Shown in pieces: positions 11,347-21,089 of a stretch of 64,000 nt of DNA. The notes under the pieces were generated by a model. The model was not told the origin of the DNA. It ran no database searches and was given only the letters and a program-made list of their open reading frames with translations. A program made the position numbers and the translations under genes. Position 1 is the first letter of the stretch. Each line of letters begins with the position of its first letter. Origin of the DNA: Streptomyces sp. NBC_01689 (lineage in GTDB: Bacteria; Actinomycetota; Actinomycetes; Streptomycetales; Streptomycetaceae); contig NZ_CP109592.1 in assembly GCF_036250675.1 (NCBI RefSeq), positions 4,278,001 to 4,342,000 on the forward strand, given 5' to 3'.

Positions 11347-12177
11347 ATGCCGGACCGCAGTCTCCGACTCCCTCCGCTCCTGCTGCGCGAGCGGCGCCCT
11401 TCGCCCACCCCGCCGCAGGAGAACGGGGACGCGCCCTCGGGCAGGGGCGGCTCCTCGGGCGGGCGCGGCTCCTCGGGCTCCGGCGGCTCGTCGGACGGGA
11501 GCGGCCCGGGGTCCGGCCCCGACTCCGACGACCACAACCCGTTCGCGCCCCCGCCGGAGGGCACACCCGACCGGCCGTGGCAGCCCAGACGGCCCGCCGG
11601 CGGACAGGGCCCGGACGAGAACGGCGGCTCGGGGCAGCACTCCCCGTGGGGCAGTCAGTGGAGCGACCGGCAGCCAGGCCGTTCGTCGGGCGGCGGCTTC
11701 GGCGAGCGGCCCGGCGCCCCACAGGGCCAGGGCGGCCCGGAGGGACCCGGCGGCGGTCCCGGCTCGGGAATGCGCTGGGACCCGACGGACCCCGCCCAGC
11801 GCCGGGCGCGCTACGCGCTGCTCTCCGGCATGTGGGCCTTCTTCTTCGCCCTGTTCAGCTGGCCGTACGTGGCCCTGCTGCTCGGCGCGCTCGCGCTGTA
11901 CTGGGGTGTCAGCGCCCTGCGCGCGAAGCCGCGCAAGCCCGCCCCGGACGCACCCGCGGCGCCCGAGCCGAGCGGCCGCCCGCAGACGACGGCGGCCGTC
12001 AGCGGTCTCGTCACCGCGTCCCTCGCCATCCTCATGGTCGCCGCGACGTTCTCCGCGCAGCTCGTCTACAGCGACTACTACTCCTGCACGCACGACGCGC
12101 TCACCAACGCGGCGAAGCAGTCCTGCAACGAGCTTCTGCCGAAGGATCTGCGGGGGCTGCTGGGGACGCAGAACTGA
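11347..12177 (+). CDS. Membrane protein with long disordered N-terminus
   Basis: A 276-residue protein. About 150 residues are Gly/Ser/Pro/Asp-rich. Two hydrophobic regions follow ([31 protein letters not shown] and [26 protein letters not shown]) around a short Pro/Ala loop, then a soluble tail with two cysteines ([16 protein letters not shown]) probably outside the membrane. The start is put at ATG 11347, with AAGGGGAAG upstream; in-frame codons extend further upstream, so this start is not certain. Function unknown. It faces the DUF6350 gene across two copies of the dispersed repeat. Confidence 0.75.
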   Translation: MPDRSLRLPPLLLRERRPSPTPPQENGDAPSGRGGSSGGRGSSGSGGSSDGSGPGSGPDSDDHNPFAPPPEGTPDRPWQPRRPAGGQGPDENGGSGQHSPWGSQWSDRQPGRSSGGGFGERPGAPQGQGGPEGPGGGPGSGMRWDPTDPAQRRARYALLSGMWAFFFALFSWPYVALLLGALALYWGVSALRAKPRKPAPDAPAAPEPSGRPQTTAAVSGLVTASLAILMVAATFSAQLVYSDYYSCTHDALTNAAKQSCNELLPKDLRGLLGTQN

Positions 12178-12244
12178 GGGGAACCGTCCTGACGCGGGCC
12201 CGCACCACCAGCCCGTCCGCGACCTGTGAGCGGGGGCGCGCATG

Positions 12245-12465
12245 ATCAGCCCGTCCGGCGCTTGAGGACGAGCTTCGGGCGACGGCGGGGGTCCAGGGGC
12301 GGCGCCCCGACCGGAACCATGCTGGCGCAGGCGCACATCTCCAGCCCGTCCGGCGTTTGAGGACGAGCCCTTCGGGCGACGGCGGGGGTCCAGGGGGCGC
12401 AGCGCCCCTGAGTGGGGGTCTGGTGGCGGAGCCCCCAGGTACGGGATGGGTCGGGTAGGGGCGGC
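12245..12465. repeat. Two copies of the dispersed GTCCGGCG/TGAGGACGAG intergenic repeat
   Basis: Core copies lie at 12250-12271 and 12346-12367, each followed by TTCGGGCGACGGCGGGGGTC and by a GC-rich block. They fill the gap between the stops of two convergent genes and probably help terminate both. Confidence 0.85.
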
Positions 12466-12491
12466 GGGGGCGAGAACACCCGCGCGTCACC

Positions 12492-14195
12492 TCACTCCGG
12501 ATCCACCTCCCCCGCATCCCCCGACGCCGCCGCCTCCCGCAACGCCGCCCACCGGGCCTCCCGCACCACGTCCTCGTCCCACGCCACCCCCAGGTCGTCG
12601 GACGGCAGCAGGTCGTACGGCACCAGGTCGTCGTCCCACTCCTCCTCGCCCATCCCCACCGGCCCGAGCCCCGGCGCCCCCGCGAGGTCCGGCTCCCCGC
12701 CCCCCTGGGACACGAGCACCCCCGGCGACGCCACCGACGCCGACACCCGTCCCCCGCTCCCGAACCCGCCCGCACCCTTCCGCTCCCGCCACCAGGACCA
12801 CGACCACCACCTCGACCCGGACACCGCCGACACCGCCGACGCCGCCGACACCGGCAGCCCTGACAGGACCGACACCACCGACGCCCAGGACATCCGGCGC
12901 CGTCCCCTTCCCCCGACGCCCGGCACGGCCGCTCCCACCGGAACGCCGACGCCCACCGTCCACACCGTCACCGCGCCCCCCACCTGCCACCACACCGGCC
13001 CGAAGTGGGCCAGCGCGCCCACCCCCAGCGGTCCGCCCGCCAGCCCGGCGAGCAGCGCCATCAGCAGCCCGCACACCACACCGGCGACCCCCACCCCGGC
13101 GACGACCCGCCCCCGCGACCAGTCCTCGCCCCCTTCCGCGGCCCCCGCCGCCTTCCGCAGGAACCACACCACCGTCACCCCGGCCGCCACCGGCACCGCC
13201 GCGCCCGCCCAGCTCCACGGCCCCCCGCCCTCCGGCACCGCGGCCAGCAGCGGGAACGGCGGCAGCACGGGTGCCTGCCCCGCCGCGGAGAGCGGTCCCG
13301 CGACCTGCCCGGCCCCCAGGACGACGCCGGGCCCGAGTCCGTACGCGGCCCCCCACACCGCCGCGTTCGGCACCAGCGCCAGACAGAGCAGGAGCACGGC
13401 GAACCGTCCCGACCACACCGCCGTGAGCTGCTGGAAGGACTCCCGCGCCAGATCCCCGTGCCACACCAGCGACGCCCCCACCAGCAGCGCGCCGCCCCCG
13501 ACGAGCACCGCCGTCCCGGCGAGCGCCGCCCGCACCGAGGCACCGAGCCACCGGCCGGCCCACGGCGCCGGCGGCTCACCGGTGAGGGCCCAGCGGCGCA
13601 CCCCGGCGGGCAGCGGCCGGCGGGCGAGAGCCCGGCCCACCCGGAACGGCAGCGGCCCCCGCGGATGTCCGTACGCCGTCCACACCCCGGCGGCCGCCGC
13701 GCTCGCGGTCAGCAGGGGAAGGCACAGCACCGGCCACGACCAGGACGGCCGCAGCTCGCCACCCGCGGTGTACAGCACGGCCGCCGCGCTCAGGGTCAGA
13801 TAGCCGGCGACGGTCCCGCCCCACACGGCGTGCCCCGAGGCCCCCGCGTCCGCGTCCGCGGCGTCACGTGCCGCGCGGTGCAGCAGCCACGCCGGGAAGA
13901 CCGACAGGAGCAGCGGGGTGAGCCCCACCGGCATGGGCAGTCCCGACAGGGTGTCGGTGCGGGCCAGTTCGACCCCGTGGGCGAGCAGCCACAGCGCGGC
14001 GGCGACGTGCAGCGCGCCACCGGGCCCGCTGTCCGGGTACGGCGAGCTGATCCACAGCATCATCACGAGGACGGCGAGCGAGCCGAGCCCCAGCCCGGCC
14101 GCGAGCGCACCACCCAGGAATCCGGCGGCCAGTCCGGGTGATCGGCGACGCATCCGGGTGATCAGCAGCGACAACGAAAGCCTGTGGTCGGTCAT
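12492..14195 (-). CDS. DUF6350 (PerM-like) polytopic membrane protein
   Basis: A 567-residue protein with about ten hydrophobic segments in the first 420 residues, starting [25 protein letters not shown], and an acidic soluble tail. Position beside purN/purH and sucC/sucD and overall make-up match the actinobacterial DUF6350 family, whose mycobacterial member is PerM, linked to cell division. Membrane location is clear; a division role is only inferred. The start is ATG at 14195; a GTG three codons upstream (14204) is an alternative. The gene lies back to back with the HTH/sigma-like gene, sharing a promoter region of about 110 bp. Confidence 0.85.
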   Translation of the reverse strand: MTDHRLSLSLLITRMRRRSPGLAAGFLGGALAAGLGLGSLAVLVMMLWISSPYPDSGPGGALHVAAALWLLAHGVELARTDTLSGLPMPVGLTPLLLSVFPAWLLHRAARDAADADAGASGHAVWGGTVAGYLTLSAAAVLYTAGGELRPSWSWPVLCLPLLTASAAAAGVWTAYGHPRGPLPFRVGRALARRPLPAGVRRWALTGEPPAPWAGRWLGASVRAALAGTAVLVGGGALLVGASLVWHGDLARESFQQLTAVWSGRFAVLLLCLALVPNAAVWGAAYGLGPGVVLGAGQVAGPLSAAGQAPVLPPFPLLAAVPEGGGPWSWAGAAVPVAAGVTVVWFLRKAAGAAEGGEDWSRGRVVAGVGVAGVVCGLLMALLAGLAGGPLGVGALAHFGPVWWQVGGAVTVWTVGVGVPVGAAVPGVGGRGRRRMSWASVVSVLSGLPVSAASAVSAVSGSRWWSWSWWRERKGAGGFGSGGRVSASVASPGVLVSQGGGEPDLAGAPGLGPVGMGEEEWDDDLVPYDLLPSDDLGVAWDEDVVREARWAALREAAASGDAGEVDPE

Positions 14196-14308
14196 TTGTG
14201 TCACCCCGCCATGCTCCCAACGACACGCGCTTTCTCGTCGTAACGGGCAAAGCTCGGATGTGTCGCCCAATATGCAGCTATGCACTTTTTCGTACGGAGG
14301 GGCGTTCT

Positions 14309-15790
14309 GTGGGGTTCGCGATGACACGGGACTCCTGGGACCCCGTCCTTCCCCTGCCCGGCCGCGAGGAGCGCCGCCGGCTGCGTGAGGCCAAGTCGCT
14401 GAGTCACGCGGACATCGCGGCCCGGGTGGGCGTCACCGCCGCGACCGTGCGCGCGTGGGAGTCCGGCCGTACGGCACCGCACGGCCGCGAACGGGAGGCG
14501 TACGCGGCGCTGCTGGCCCCCGCAGGGTCGCCCGGCGATCAGCGGGAGGACACCCCCGCGGCCGCGGCCGGCACCGGCCGCGCCGGCCGCACCGCCGACC
14601 TGGCCGACTCCGGCCGCACGGACCCCACGGACCGCACGGACCCCACGGACCGCACGGACCGCACGGCCGGTCCTGACGGTCCCGGCGATCAGCGCGCCAC
14701 CGGCGCCTCCGCCGACCGGGAGAACCATGAGGGCCGCCCTGGCCTCCGGGAGGGCCGCGACCGCCGGAGCGGGCGCGCGAAAGGCTGGGGCCCCGGACGT
14801 CGTGGCACCCCCGGACGGGACACCCGCTCGCGCGGACCGCGGGACGAGGCCGCCCCCGTCCTGGCCGGCGTCGCCACCGGTCCCGTACAGCCGCCGCCCA
14901 GGCCGGCGCGTCCGCCGGCGACATCCACCGGTTCCGGGGCGAGGCCGGCGGCCGGCCCCGGGTGGGGCCCCGGGTACGAGCCGGCCACCGTCGGTCTGAC
15001 GCCCGCGGAGGCCTTCGACGAGCTCTACGGGTTCTGCGCCCCCGCCCTCCTGCGGCAGACCTATCTGCTGACCGGGCGCCGTGAACTGGCGCGCGAGTCG
15101 GTGGAGCGGGCCTTCCAGACGGCCTGGCAGCGGTGGCCCGAGGTGGCCGTGGACCGTGACCCGGCGGGGTGGGTGCGGGCGGTGGCGTACGAGTACGCGC
15201 TCTCGCCCTGGCACCGCGTCCGCCCGCGGTACCGGCACGCGGAGCCACCGCCCGCGGACGCCGCCGACCGGGCGCTGCTCTCCGTACTGCTGGACCTGCC
15301 GCCGATGCACCGGCGGACCCTGCTGCTCTACGACGGCGTCGGACTCGACCTGCCGGAGACCGCCGCCGAGACGGAGGCGAGCACGCCCGCGGCGGCCAAC
15401 CGGCTGCTGCACGCGCGCGAGACCGTGGCCACGCGGCTTCCGGAGCTCGCGGCGCCCGAGGAGCTGCACCGGCGGCTCGCCGAGATCGCCGGGACGGAGC
15501 GGTTGCGGGCCGGAAAGCCCTTCCTGATCCGCTGGGCCAGCGAGCGCCGCGCCCTGCACTGGACCCGTGCGGCGATGGCGTTCACCGCCGTCTTCATCGG
15601 CATCACCTCACTGACGCTCAAGGCCGCGCCCGACCACTACGAACCACCGCTCGCCCCGGGAGCGACGGTGAGCGGTCTGCCGCCGAAGGTCGCTCCCGGG
15701 CCGCTGTCCCACGAGGAACTGGCCCTGCGCGCCCGGCTGAGAGCGGCGACGGCGAGCGGTCCGGAGCGGCTGGTCCCGGACCCGCGCTGA
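14309..15790 (+). CDS. HTH / sigma-70-like / membrane-anchor fusion protein
   Basis: A 493-residue protein in four parts. Residues about 15-70 are an XRE-like HTH ([23 protein letters not shown]). A disordered linker of about 160 residues contains a [15 protein letters not shown] repeat. Residues about 235-400 look like ECF sigma region 2 ([20 protein letters not shown]) and region 4 ([14 protein letters not shown] then [20 protein letters not shown]). A single hydrophobic helix near residue 420 ([16 protein letters not shown]) leads to a short tail. The start is GTG at 14309 with GGAGG 8 nt upstream; ATG at 14321 is the alternative. The sigma-like part is degenerate, so I do not claim it initiates transcription. 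Confidence 0.8.
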   Translation: MGFAMTRDSWDPVLPLPGREERRRLREAKSLSHADIAARVGVTAATVRAWESGRTAPHGREREAYAALLAPAGSPGDQREDTPAAAAGTGRAGRTADLADSGRTDPTDRTDPTDRTDRTAGPDGPGDQRATGASADRENHEGRPGLREGRDRRSGRAKGWGPGRRGTPGRDTRSRGPRDEAAPVLAGVATGPVQPPPRPARPPATSTGSGARPAAGPGWGPGYEPATVGLTPAEAFDELYGFCAPALLRQTYLLTGRRELARESVERAFQTAWQRWPEVAVDRDPAGWVRAVAYEYALSPWHRVRPRYRHAEPPPADAADRALLSVLLDLPPMHRRTLLLYDGVGLDLPETAAETEASTPAAANRLLHARETVATRLPELAAPEELHRRLAEIAGTERLRAGKPFLIRWASERRALHWTRAAMAFTAVFIGITSLTLKAAPDHYEPPLAPGATVSGLPPKVAPGPLSHEELALRARLRAATASGPERLVPDPR

Positions 15791-15797
15791 GCACGCG

Positions 15798-15832
15798 GAC
15801 GGGCCCGCACCCCCGGAGGGTGCGGGCCCGTC
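15798..15832. terminator. Bidirectional terminator between the HTH fusion gene and sucD
   Basis: A perfect 15-bp stem (15798-15812 with 15818-15832) and a 5-nt loop lie between stops at 15790 and 15846. Confidence 0.9.
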
Positions 15833-15845
15833 TCGCTGTTCCGCG

Positions 15846-16730
15846 TCAGCCCGCGAGCAGCTCGCGCGCCAGCTTCGCCGTCTCGGTCGGCGTCTTGCCG
15901 ACCTTGACGCCGGCGGCCTCAAGGGCCTCCTTCTTCGCGGCGGCCGTGCCGGAGGAGCCGGAGACGATGGCGCCGGCGTGGCCCATGGTCTTGCCCTCGG
16001 GCGCGGTGAAGCCCGCGACGTAACCGACGACCGGCTTGGTCACGTTCTTCGCGATGAAGTCCGCGGCCCGCTCCTCGGCGTCGCCGCCGATCTCGCCGAT
16101 CATGACGATCAGGTCGGTGTCGGGGTCGGCCTCGAACGCGGCGAGCGCGTCGATGTGCGTCGTGCCGATGACCGGGTCGCCACCGATGCCGACGGCGGAC
16201 GAGAAGCCGATGTCACGGAGCTCGTACATCATCTGGTACGTCAGCGTGCCGGACTTCGAGACCAGGCCGATACGGCCCGGCTTCGTGATGTCGCCCGGGA
16301 TGATGCCGGCGTTGGACTGGCCCGGGGTGATGAGACCGGGGCAGTTCGGGCCGATGATGCGGGTCTTGTTGCCCTTGGCCTTCGCGTACGCCCAGAAGGC
16401 GGCGGAGTCGTGGACCGCGATGCCCTCGGTGATGACGACCGCGAGGGGGATCTCCGCGTCGATCGCCTCGACGACGGCGGCCTTGGCGAAGGCCGGCGGC
16501 ACGAAGAGGACGGACACGTTGGCGCCGGTCTTCTCCATGGCCTCGGCGACCGTGCCGAATACGGGGATCTCGGTGCCGTCGATGTCGACGGAGGTGCCCG
16601 CCTTGCGCGGGTTCACGCCGCCGACGATGTTCGTCCCGTCCGCGAGCATGAGCTTGGTGTGCTTCATGCCCGTGGCACCGGTCATGCCCTGGACGATGAC
16701 CTTGCTGTCCTTGTTGAGGAAGATAGCCAT
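15846..16730 (-). CDS. sucD: Succinyl-CoA ligase, alpha subunit
   Basis: Forms the heterodimer with SucC that interconverts succinyl-CoA and succinate while making ATP or GTP. At 294 residues it is full length. It has the CoA-binding front ([15 protein letters not shown]) and the phosphohistidine loop [13 protein letters not shown] near residue 246. The start is ATG at 16730 with an AAGGGACGAGGGA ribosome site. It lies 21 bp behind sucC in a two-gene operon and ends at a strong terminator. Confidence 0.97.
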   Translation of the reverse strand: MAIFLNKDSKVIVQGMTGATGMKHTKLMLADGTNIVGGVNPRKAGTSVDIDGTEIPVFGTVAEAMEKTGANVSVLFVPPAFAKAAVVEAIDAEIPLAVVITEGIAVHDSAAFWAYAKAKGNKTRIIGPNCPGLITPGQSNAGIIPGDITKPGRIGLVSKSGTLTYQMMYELRDIGFSSAVGIGGDPVIGTTHIDALAAFEADPDTDLIVMIGEIGGDAEERAADFIAKNVTKPVVGYVAGFTAPEGKTMGHAGAIVSGSSGTAAAKKEALEAAGVKVGKTPTETAKLARELLAG

Positions 16731-16751
16731 GGCTGTTTAGTCCCTCGTCCC

Positions 16752-17930
16752 TTACTTCGCAGCCGCGAGCTCGGCGGCCTTGTCGGCCGCGCCGTCCATG
16801 GTGTCCACGCGCTGGACCAGCGGGTGGTTGGCGTCCGACAGGATCTTGCGGCCCAGTTCGGCGTTGTTGCCGTCGAGACGCACGACCAGCGGCTTGGTGA
16901 CTTCCTCGCCCTTGTCGGCGAGCAGCTGCAGCGCCTGGACGATGCCGTTGGCGACCTCGTCACAGGCGGTGATGCCACCGAAGACGTTGACGAAGACGGA
17001 CTTGACGTCCGGGTCGCCGAGGATGATCTCCAGGCCGTTCGCCATGACCGCGGCGGAGGCGCCGCCGCCGATGTCGAGGAAGTTGGCGGGCTTCACGCCA
17101 CCGTGGTTCTCACCGGCGTACGCGACGACGTCCAGGGTGCTCATGACGAGACCCGCGCCGTTGCCGATGATGCCGACCTCGCCGTCGAGCTTGACGTAGT
17201 TGAGGTTCTTCGCCTTCGCGGCGGCCTCGAGCGGGTTGGCCGCGGCGTGGTCGACGAGCGCCTCGTGGTCGGGCTGGCGGAACTCGGCGTTCTCGTCCAG
17301 CGACACCTTGCCGTCGAGCGCGATGACCTTGCCGGAGGCGACCTTGGCGAGCGGGTTCACCTCGACGAGGAGAGCGTCCTCCTTGATGAAGGTGTCCCAC
17401 AGCGTCACCAGGATCTCGGCGACCTGCTCCGCGACCTCGGCCGGGAATTTCGCCTGGGCGACGATCTCGCGGGCCTTCTCGATCGAGACGCCCTCGTTGG
17501 CGTCGACCGGGACCTTCGCGAGGGCCTCGGGGTTCTCCTCCGCGACGACCTCGATCTCCACGCCGCCCTGGACGGACGCCATGGCGAGGAAGGTGCGGTT
17601 GGTGCGGTCGAGGAGGTAGGAGACGTAGTACTCCTCGACGATCTCGGGCGCGGTCTCGGCGATCATCACCTTGTGGACCGTGTGGCCCTTGATATCCATG
17701 CCGAGGATGTCCGTCGCGCGGGCGACGGCCTCGTCCGGGGTGGCGGCGAGCTTGACGCCGCCGGCCTTGCCGCGGCCACCGACCTTCACCTGGGCCTTGA
17801 CGACGGACTTGCCGCCAAGACGCTCGGTCGCCTCGCGGGCTGCCTCAGGCGTGTCGATGACTTCACCGGCCAGCACCGGTACACCGTGCTTGGCGAAGAG
17901 GTCCCTCGCCTGGTACTCGAACAGGTCCAC
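16752..17930 (-). CDS. sucC: Succinyl-CoA ligase, beta subunit
   Basis: ATP-grasp subunit of succinyl-CoA ligase (TCA cycle). The 392 residues start [19 protein letters not shown]. The nucleotide-binding [14 protein letters not shown] follows near residue 50, and the C-terminal domain holds [11 protein letters not shown] and [15 protein letters not shown]. The start is ATG at 17930. It is first in the sucC-sucD operon, with over 500 bp of non-coding sequence in front. Confidence 0.97.
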   Translation of the reverse strand: MDLFEYQARDLFAKHGVPVLAGEVIDTPEAAREATERLGGKSVVKAQVKVGGRGKAGGVKLAATPDEAVARATDILGMDIKGHTVHKVMIAETAPEIVEEYYVSYLLDRTNRTFLAMASVQGGVEIEVVAEENPEALAKVPVDANEGVSIEKAREIVAQAKFPAEVAEQVAEILVTLWDTFIKEDALLVEVNPLAKVASGKVIALDGKVSLDENAEFRQPDHEALVDHAAANPLEAAAKAKNLNYVKLDGEVGIIGNGAGLVMSTLDVVAYAGENHGGVKPANFLDIGGGASAAVMANGLEIILGDPDVKSVFVNVFGGITACDEVANGIVQALQLLADKGEEVTKPLVVRLDGNNAELGRKILSDANHPLVQRVDTMDGAADKAAELAAAK

Positions 17931-18482
17931 GCGCGTCCGTCCCTATCAGTGATCTCGCGGTTCGTTGGATGCGTGGGCGTGCCGCGAAGGGCAACGTGAC
18001 GTCCGCTTGTCACAAGGGTGGCGCACACGATGTCCGAGCGCGCGGCATGTCCGTCTCGCAGGTTATCGCCGTGGGGCACGGGTCCCTAAATCGCAGATCA
18101 CACCTCAGCGGTGATACCTGTCACAGATCCGGCCGGCGCCTTGGCGGGGCAGGGCCTCACCGGGCTGGGGTTGGCCCGGTGAGGCCCCTTGCACAGGCCC
18201 TCGAAGGGCCCGGGGACCGGTGTTCCCCACCCCAATGGGGACCACCTGTCCCGCCCGCGGGGCACAGCCGGACGGATCCGACGGGTTTCGGCCGTCCGGG
18301 GCTGGGCCCCGCGGAGTCTCGGGTGGGTGCGGACGAGTCGCACGCGTACGGGTGAGGCGGACCGCGGTGGACGGGCACACCGGTTCGTTCAGGTCCCGGG
18401 GGCACCGCTCGCCGGGACCGCGGTGGGCGCGCGCGCCGTCCTCGCACGGGCAGGTCGCCTGCACGGGTGCGGAGGGACCTTC
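17931..18482. other. 552-bp gap upstream of sucC
   Basis: Carries the sucC promoter region. The 120 bp next to sucC are less GC-rich and hold several GTGA/TCAC words, but no -10/-35 pair I trust. The far part holds the hairpin at 18152-18187. I see no gene in it. Confidence 0.5.
18152..18187. terminator. Strong stem-loop, possible terminator
   Basis: Arms 18152-18165 and 18174-18187 form a perfect 14-bp stem with an 8-nt loop. It lies about 295 bp past the stop of the minus-strand gene at 18483, far for its terminator, and about 220 bp upstream of sucC. Confidence 0.6.
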
Positions 18483-19745
18483 CTAGGCGGGGAAGAGCGG
18501 CACGTCCCGGTATCGGTCCCTGGTCCTGCCCGCCGTCGCGGCCTCGGACGTCACGGGCACGAGCCGTGGCGGCACGCGGTGCTCCGGGGCGACGGCGTAC
18601 GTGTCGCCGTGCCGTGCCCCGGCGCCGTCCACGGCCGAGCGGTCGCCCAGCGCGCCCGACGCGTCCCCGGCCGGCCCCTGACGCGCGGGAGCCGGTCCCG
18701 CCACCGGACCGCGGAGGTCCCGGCGGTCGTGGCCCCGGTGGGTGACAGCCGGCCGGAGCGCCGAGGAGCCCGCCGGACCGTACGTGAGCGCGGTCGCGGT
18801 GCCCCGCTCACGGCCGGCGGTGGGGGACGTCACCGGGTCCGGGGCGGCTGCGCCCACCGGGTCCGTACGGTGCGGGTGAACCGGCCGCGCGGACGGCACT
18901 GACGGCACCCGGCGGCCGTCCCCCGTGGCCGGAGGTGTGCCCGGAGGCGTGAGCGGGCCCGGGAGCGACGGTGCGGCGGCGGTCGGCGCTCCGTCCGGCA
19001 CCACCGGCACCACCGGGATCGCCGGGATCGCCGGGATCGCCGGAAGAGAGGGGAGTGCCTCCGGGAGGGCCGCGGTCAGTCCGCCGGTGAGCGTCTCGAC
19101 GAGACCGGTGGCCGGCCGTACGACGGTGTCGACGACCGGTCGTACGACGTCCCCGACGGTCCCGGTGACGAGGGAGACGGTTCGGTCGGCCGACGCCCGC
19201 ACCCGGGACGTCCCCGCCGGCGCCGTGGGGTGCGCCCGCGACGGCTTCCCCGGCTCGGCCGCTGTCCCGGGCTCCCGCGGTTCCCGGAACGGCTGAGGCC
19301 TCGGCTGCCGCCGCTGCTCCGGCGGCTGCTGCTGCTCCGACGACTGCTGCGGCTCCGGCTTCCGCGCCGGCTCCGGCGGCCGCTGCGGCTTCCGGTCCCC
19401 CGGCGAACTCTCCTGGGGCCCGGCCGGGTTGCCCGTGAACCGCCCCGCCGAGGCCCTGGTGGCACCGGCGAGCACCGGTCGCGCCGCCCGCGCCGGCGTC
19501 GAGGCGACCGGTGCCGATGTCACCGTGGCGGTCCGGCCGTCCGACGCGTACGCCCGCTCCCCGCAGAGGAAGCCGAGCGCGAGCAATCCGCCCACCAGCA
19601 ACGACGCCTGCAGCGCACGCCGCCCCGCCGCCGTGCGCAGCAGGCGCAGGGCGGCACCGGCGAGAGGCGGTGCGGCGGTCGGGATCAAGACGGGGAGAGC
19701 TTCCGTGCGACGGGACCGGACGGTACGGGACACAACCCGGCACAC
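18483..19745 (-). CDS. Pro-rich secreted or membrane-anchored protein of unknown function
   Basis: Up to 420 residues. After a basic front comes one hydrophobic stretch (LQASLLVGGLLALGFLCGERAYA), which could be a signal peptide or an anchor. Next comes a long Pro/Ala/Arg/Gln-rich region, a segment rich in Val and Thr (VSLVTGTVGDVVRPVVDTVV), a Pro-Ala-Ile repeat (IPAIPAIPAIPVVPVVP) and another Pro-rich tail. The only amphipathic, possibly folded part is around residues 190-230. The start is uncertain: GTG at 19745 has no clear ribosome site, and GTG at 19733 is equally possible. I do not recognise the family. Confidence 0.6.
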   Translation of the reverse strand: MCRVVSRTVRSRRTEALPVLIPTAAPPLAGAALRLLRTAAGRRALQASLLVGGLLALGFLCGERAYASDGRTATVTSAPVASTPARAARPVLAGATRASAGRFTGNPAGPQESSPGDRKPQRPPEPARKPEPQQSSEQQQPPEQRRQPRPQPFREPREPGTAAEPGKPSRAHPTAPAGTSRVRASADRTVSLVTGTVGDVVRPVVDTVVRPATGLVETLTGGLTAALPEALPSLPAIPAIPAIPVVPVVPDGAPTAAAPSLPGPLTPPGTPPATGDGRRVPSVPSARPVHPHRTDPVGAAAPDPVTSPTAGRERGTATALTYGPAGSSALRPAVTHRGHDRRDLRGPVAGPAPARQGPAGDASGALGDRSAVDGAGARHGDTYAVAPEHRVPPRLVPVTSEAATAGRTRDRYRDVPLFPA

Positions 19746-19844
19746 CGTTCGATTCGAGGAGGCGCTGATCCTCGCACGGACCTCCCGAGGTTGCGCAAGC
19801 CCCCTGTTACCGATGGGTACTCATGTCCGCTTTTTCGTGTCCCC

Positions 19845-21089
19845 TCACATGGTGTCGGGCACGGGAAGCGGACGTTTCTCGATCGCCGCCGCCATCACGT
19901 CCGGAAACAGGTCGGGTGTGCAGGCGAACGCCGGGGCGCCCAGCGCCGCGAGGGCCGCGGCGTGCTCACGGTCGTAGGCCGGTGTCCCCTCGTCGGACAG
20001 CGCGAGCAGCGCCACGAACTGCACCCCCGACGCCTTCATCGCGGCCACCCGCCTGAGCATCTCGTCGCGTATGCCCCCTTCGTAGAGGTCGCTGATGAGG
20101 ACGACCACCGTGTCGGCGGGCCGGGTGATCCGGGACTGGCAGTACGCGAGCGCCCGGTTGATGTCCGTACCGCCGCCGAGCTGGGTGCCGAAGAGGACGT
20201 CCACCGGGTCGTCGAGCTGGTCGGTGAGGTCCACGACGGCCGTGTCGAAGACGACGAGCCGGGTGGCGATGGAACGCATGGACGCGAGGACGGCTCCGAA
20301 GACGGACGCGTGGACGACGGACGCCGCCATCGAACCCGACTGGTCGACGCAGAGGACGACCTCCTTCCGCAGGGACCGCGAGGCGCGCCCGTGACCGATC
20401 AGCCGTTCGGGAACGACCGTGCGGTGTTCGGGGAGGTAGTGCTTCAGGTTGGCCGCGATCGTGCGGTTCCAGTCGATGTCGTGGTGACGGGGGCGGGTGA
20501 CGCGGGCGCTGCGGTCCAGGGCGCCGGAGAGCGCGGCCCGGGTGCGGGTGGAGAGCCGCCTCTCCAGATCCTCGACGACCGTGCGGACGACGGCCCGCGC
20601 GGTCTCCTTCGTCGTCTCCGGCATGGCCTTGCCGAGGGAGAGGAGGGTGCCGACCAGGTGCACGTCGGGCTCCACCGCCGCCAGCATCTCGGGCTCCAGC
20701 AGCAGGGCGGCCAGCCCGAGCCGCTCGATCGCGTCCCGCTGCATGATCTGCACGACGGACGAGGGGAAGTACGTGCGGATGTCCCCGAGCCAGCGCGCGA
20801 CCGACGGCGCGGACGCCCCGAGCCCCGCCGCGCGGTCCCGCCCGGGACGTGTCCCGCTCCCCTTCCCGTACAACGAGGTGAGCGCGCCGTCCATCGCCGC
20901 GTCGTGCCCGGCGAGCGCATAGCCCGTGCCGTCCGCGTCGTCGCCGCCGAGCACCAGCCGCCAGCGCCGCAGCCGCTCGTCGGCCGGGGCTCCCGCACGG
21001 CGCGCGGCGACCGGCCCCGCCGCGGCGCCCTGTCCAGGTGCGGCGCCGTGTCCCGGTGCGGCGGCCTGGTCCCACGGTCCTGCGGTCAT
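19845..21089 (-). CDS. von Willebrand factor A (vWA) domain protein
   Basis: A 414-residue protein. A helical region (about residues 40-215) is followed by a vWA domain with a complete metal-binding MIDAS: DQSGS, the Thr of GGGTDIN, and the Asp of LISDLYEGG. The MoxR ATPase two genes upstream is the usual partner of such vWA proteins; together they usually remodel or metallate target proteins. The start is ATG at 21089, overlapping the DUF5682 stop (ATGA). Last of three coupled genes. Cytosolic: no signal peptide or membrane segment. Confidence 0.92.
   Translation of the reverse strand: MTAGPWDQAAAPGHGAAPGQGAAAGPVAARRAGAPADERLRRWRLVLGGDDADGTGYALAGHDAAMDGALTSLYGKGSGTRPGRDRAAGLGASAPSVARWLGDIRTYFPSSVVQIMQRDAIERLGLAALLLEPEMLAAVEPDVHLVGTLLSLGKAMPETTKETARAVVRTVVEDLERRLSTRTRAALSGALDRSARVTRPRHHDIDWNRTIAANLKHYLPEHRTVVPERLIGHGRASRSLRKEVVLCVDQSGSMAASVVHASVFGAVLASMRSIATRLVVFDTAVVDLTDQLDDPVDVLFGTQLGGGTDINRALAYCQSRITRPADTVVVLISDLYEGGIRDEMLRRVAAMKASGVQFVALLALSDEGTPAYDREHAAALAALGAPAFACTPDLFPDVMAAAIEKRPLPVPDTM

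Noticed and set aside
10819..12336. Long minus-strand frame reaching upstream of purN
   Set aside because: The purN N-terminus aligns from GTG 10952 with a ribosome site; the rest lies opposite the membrane-protein gene at 11347 and in repeats.
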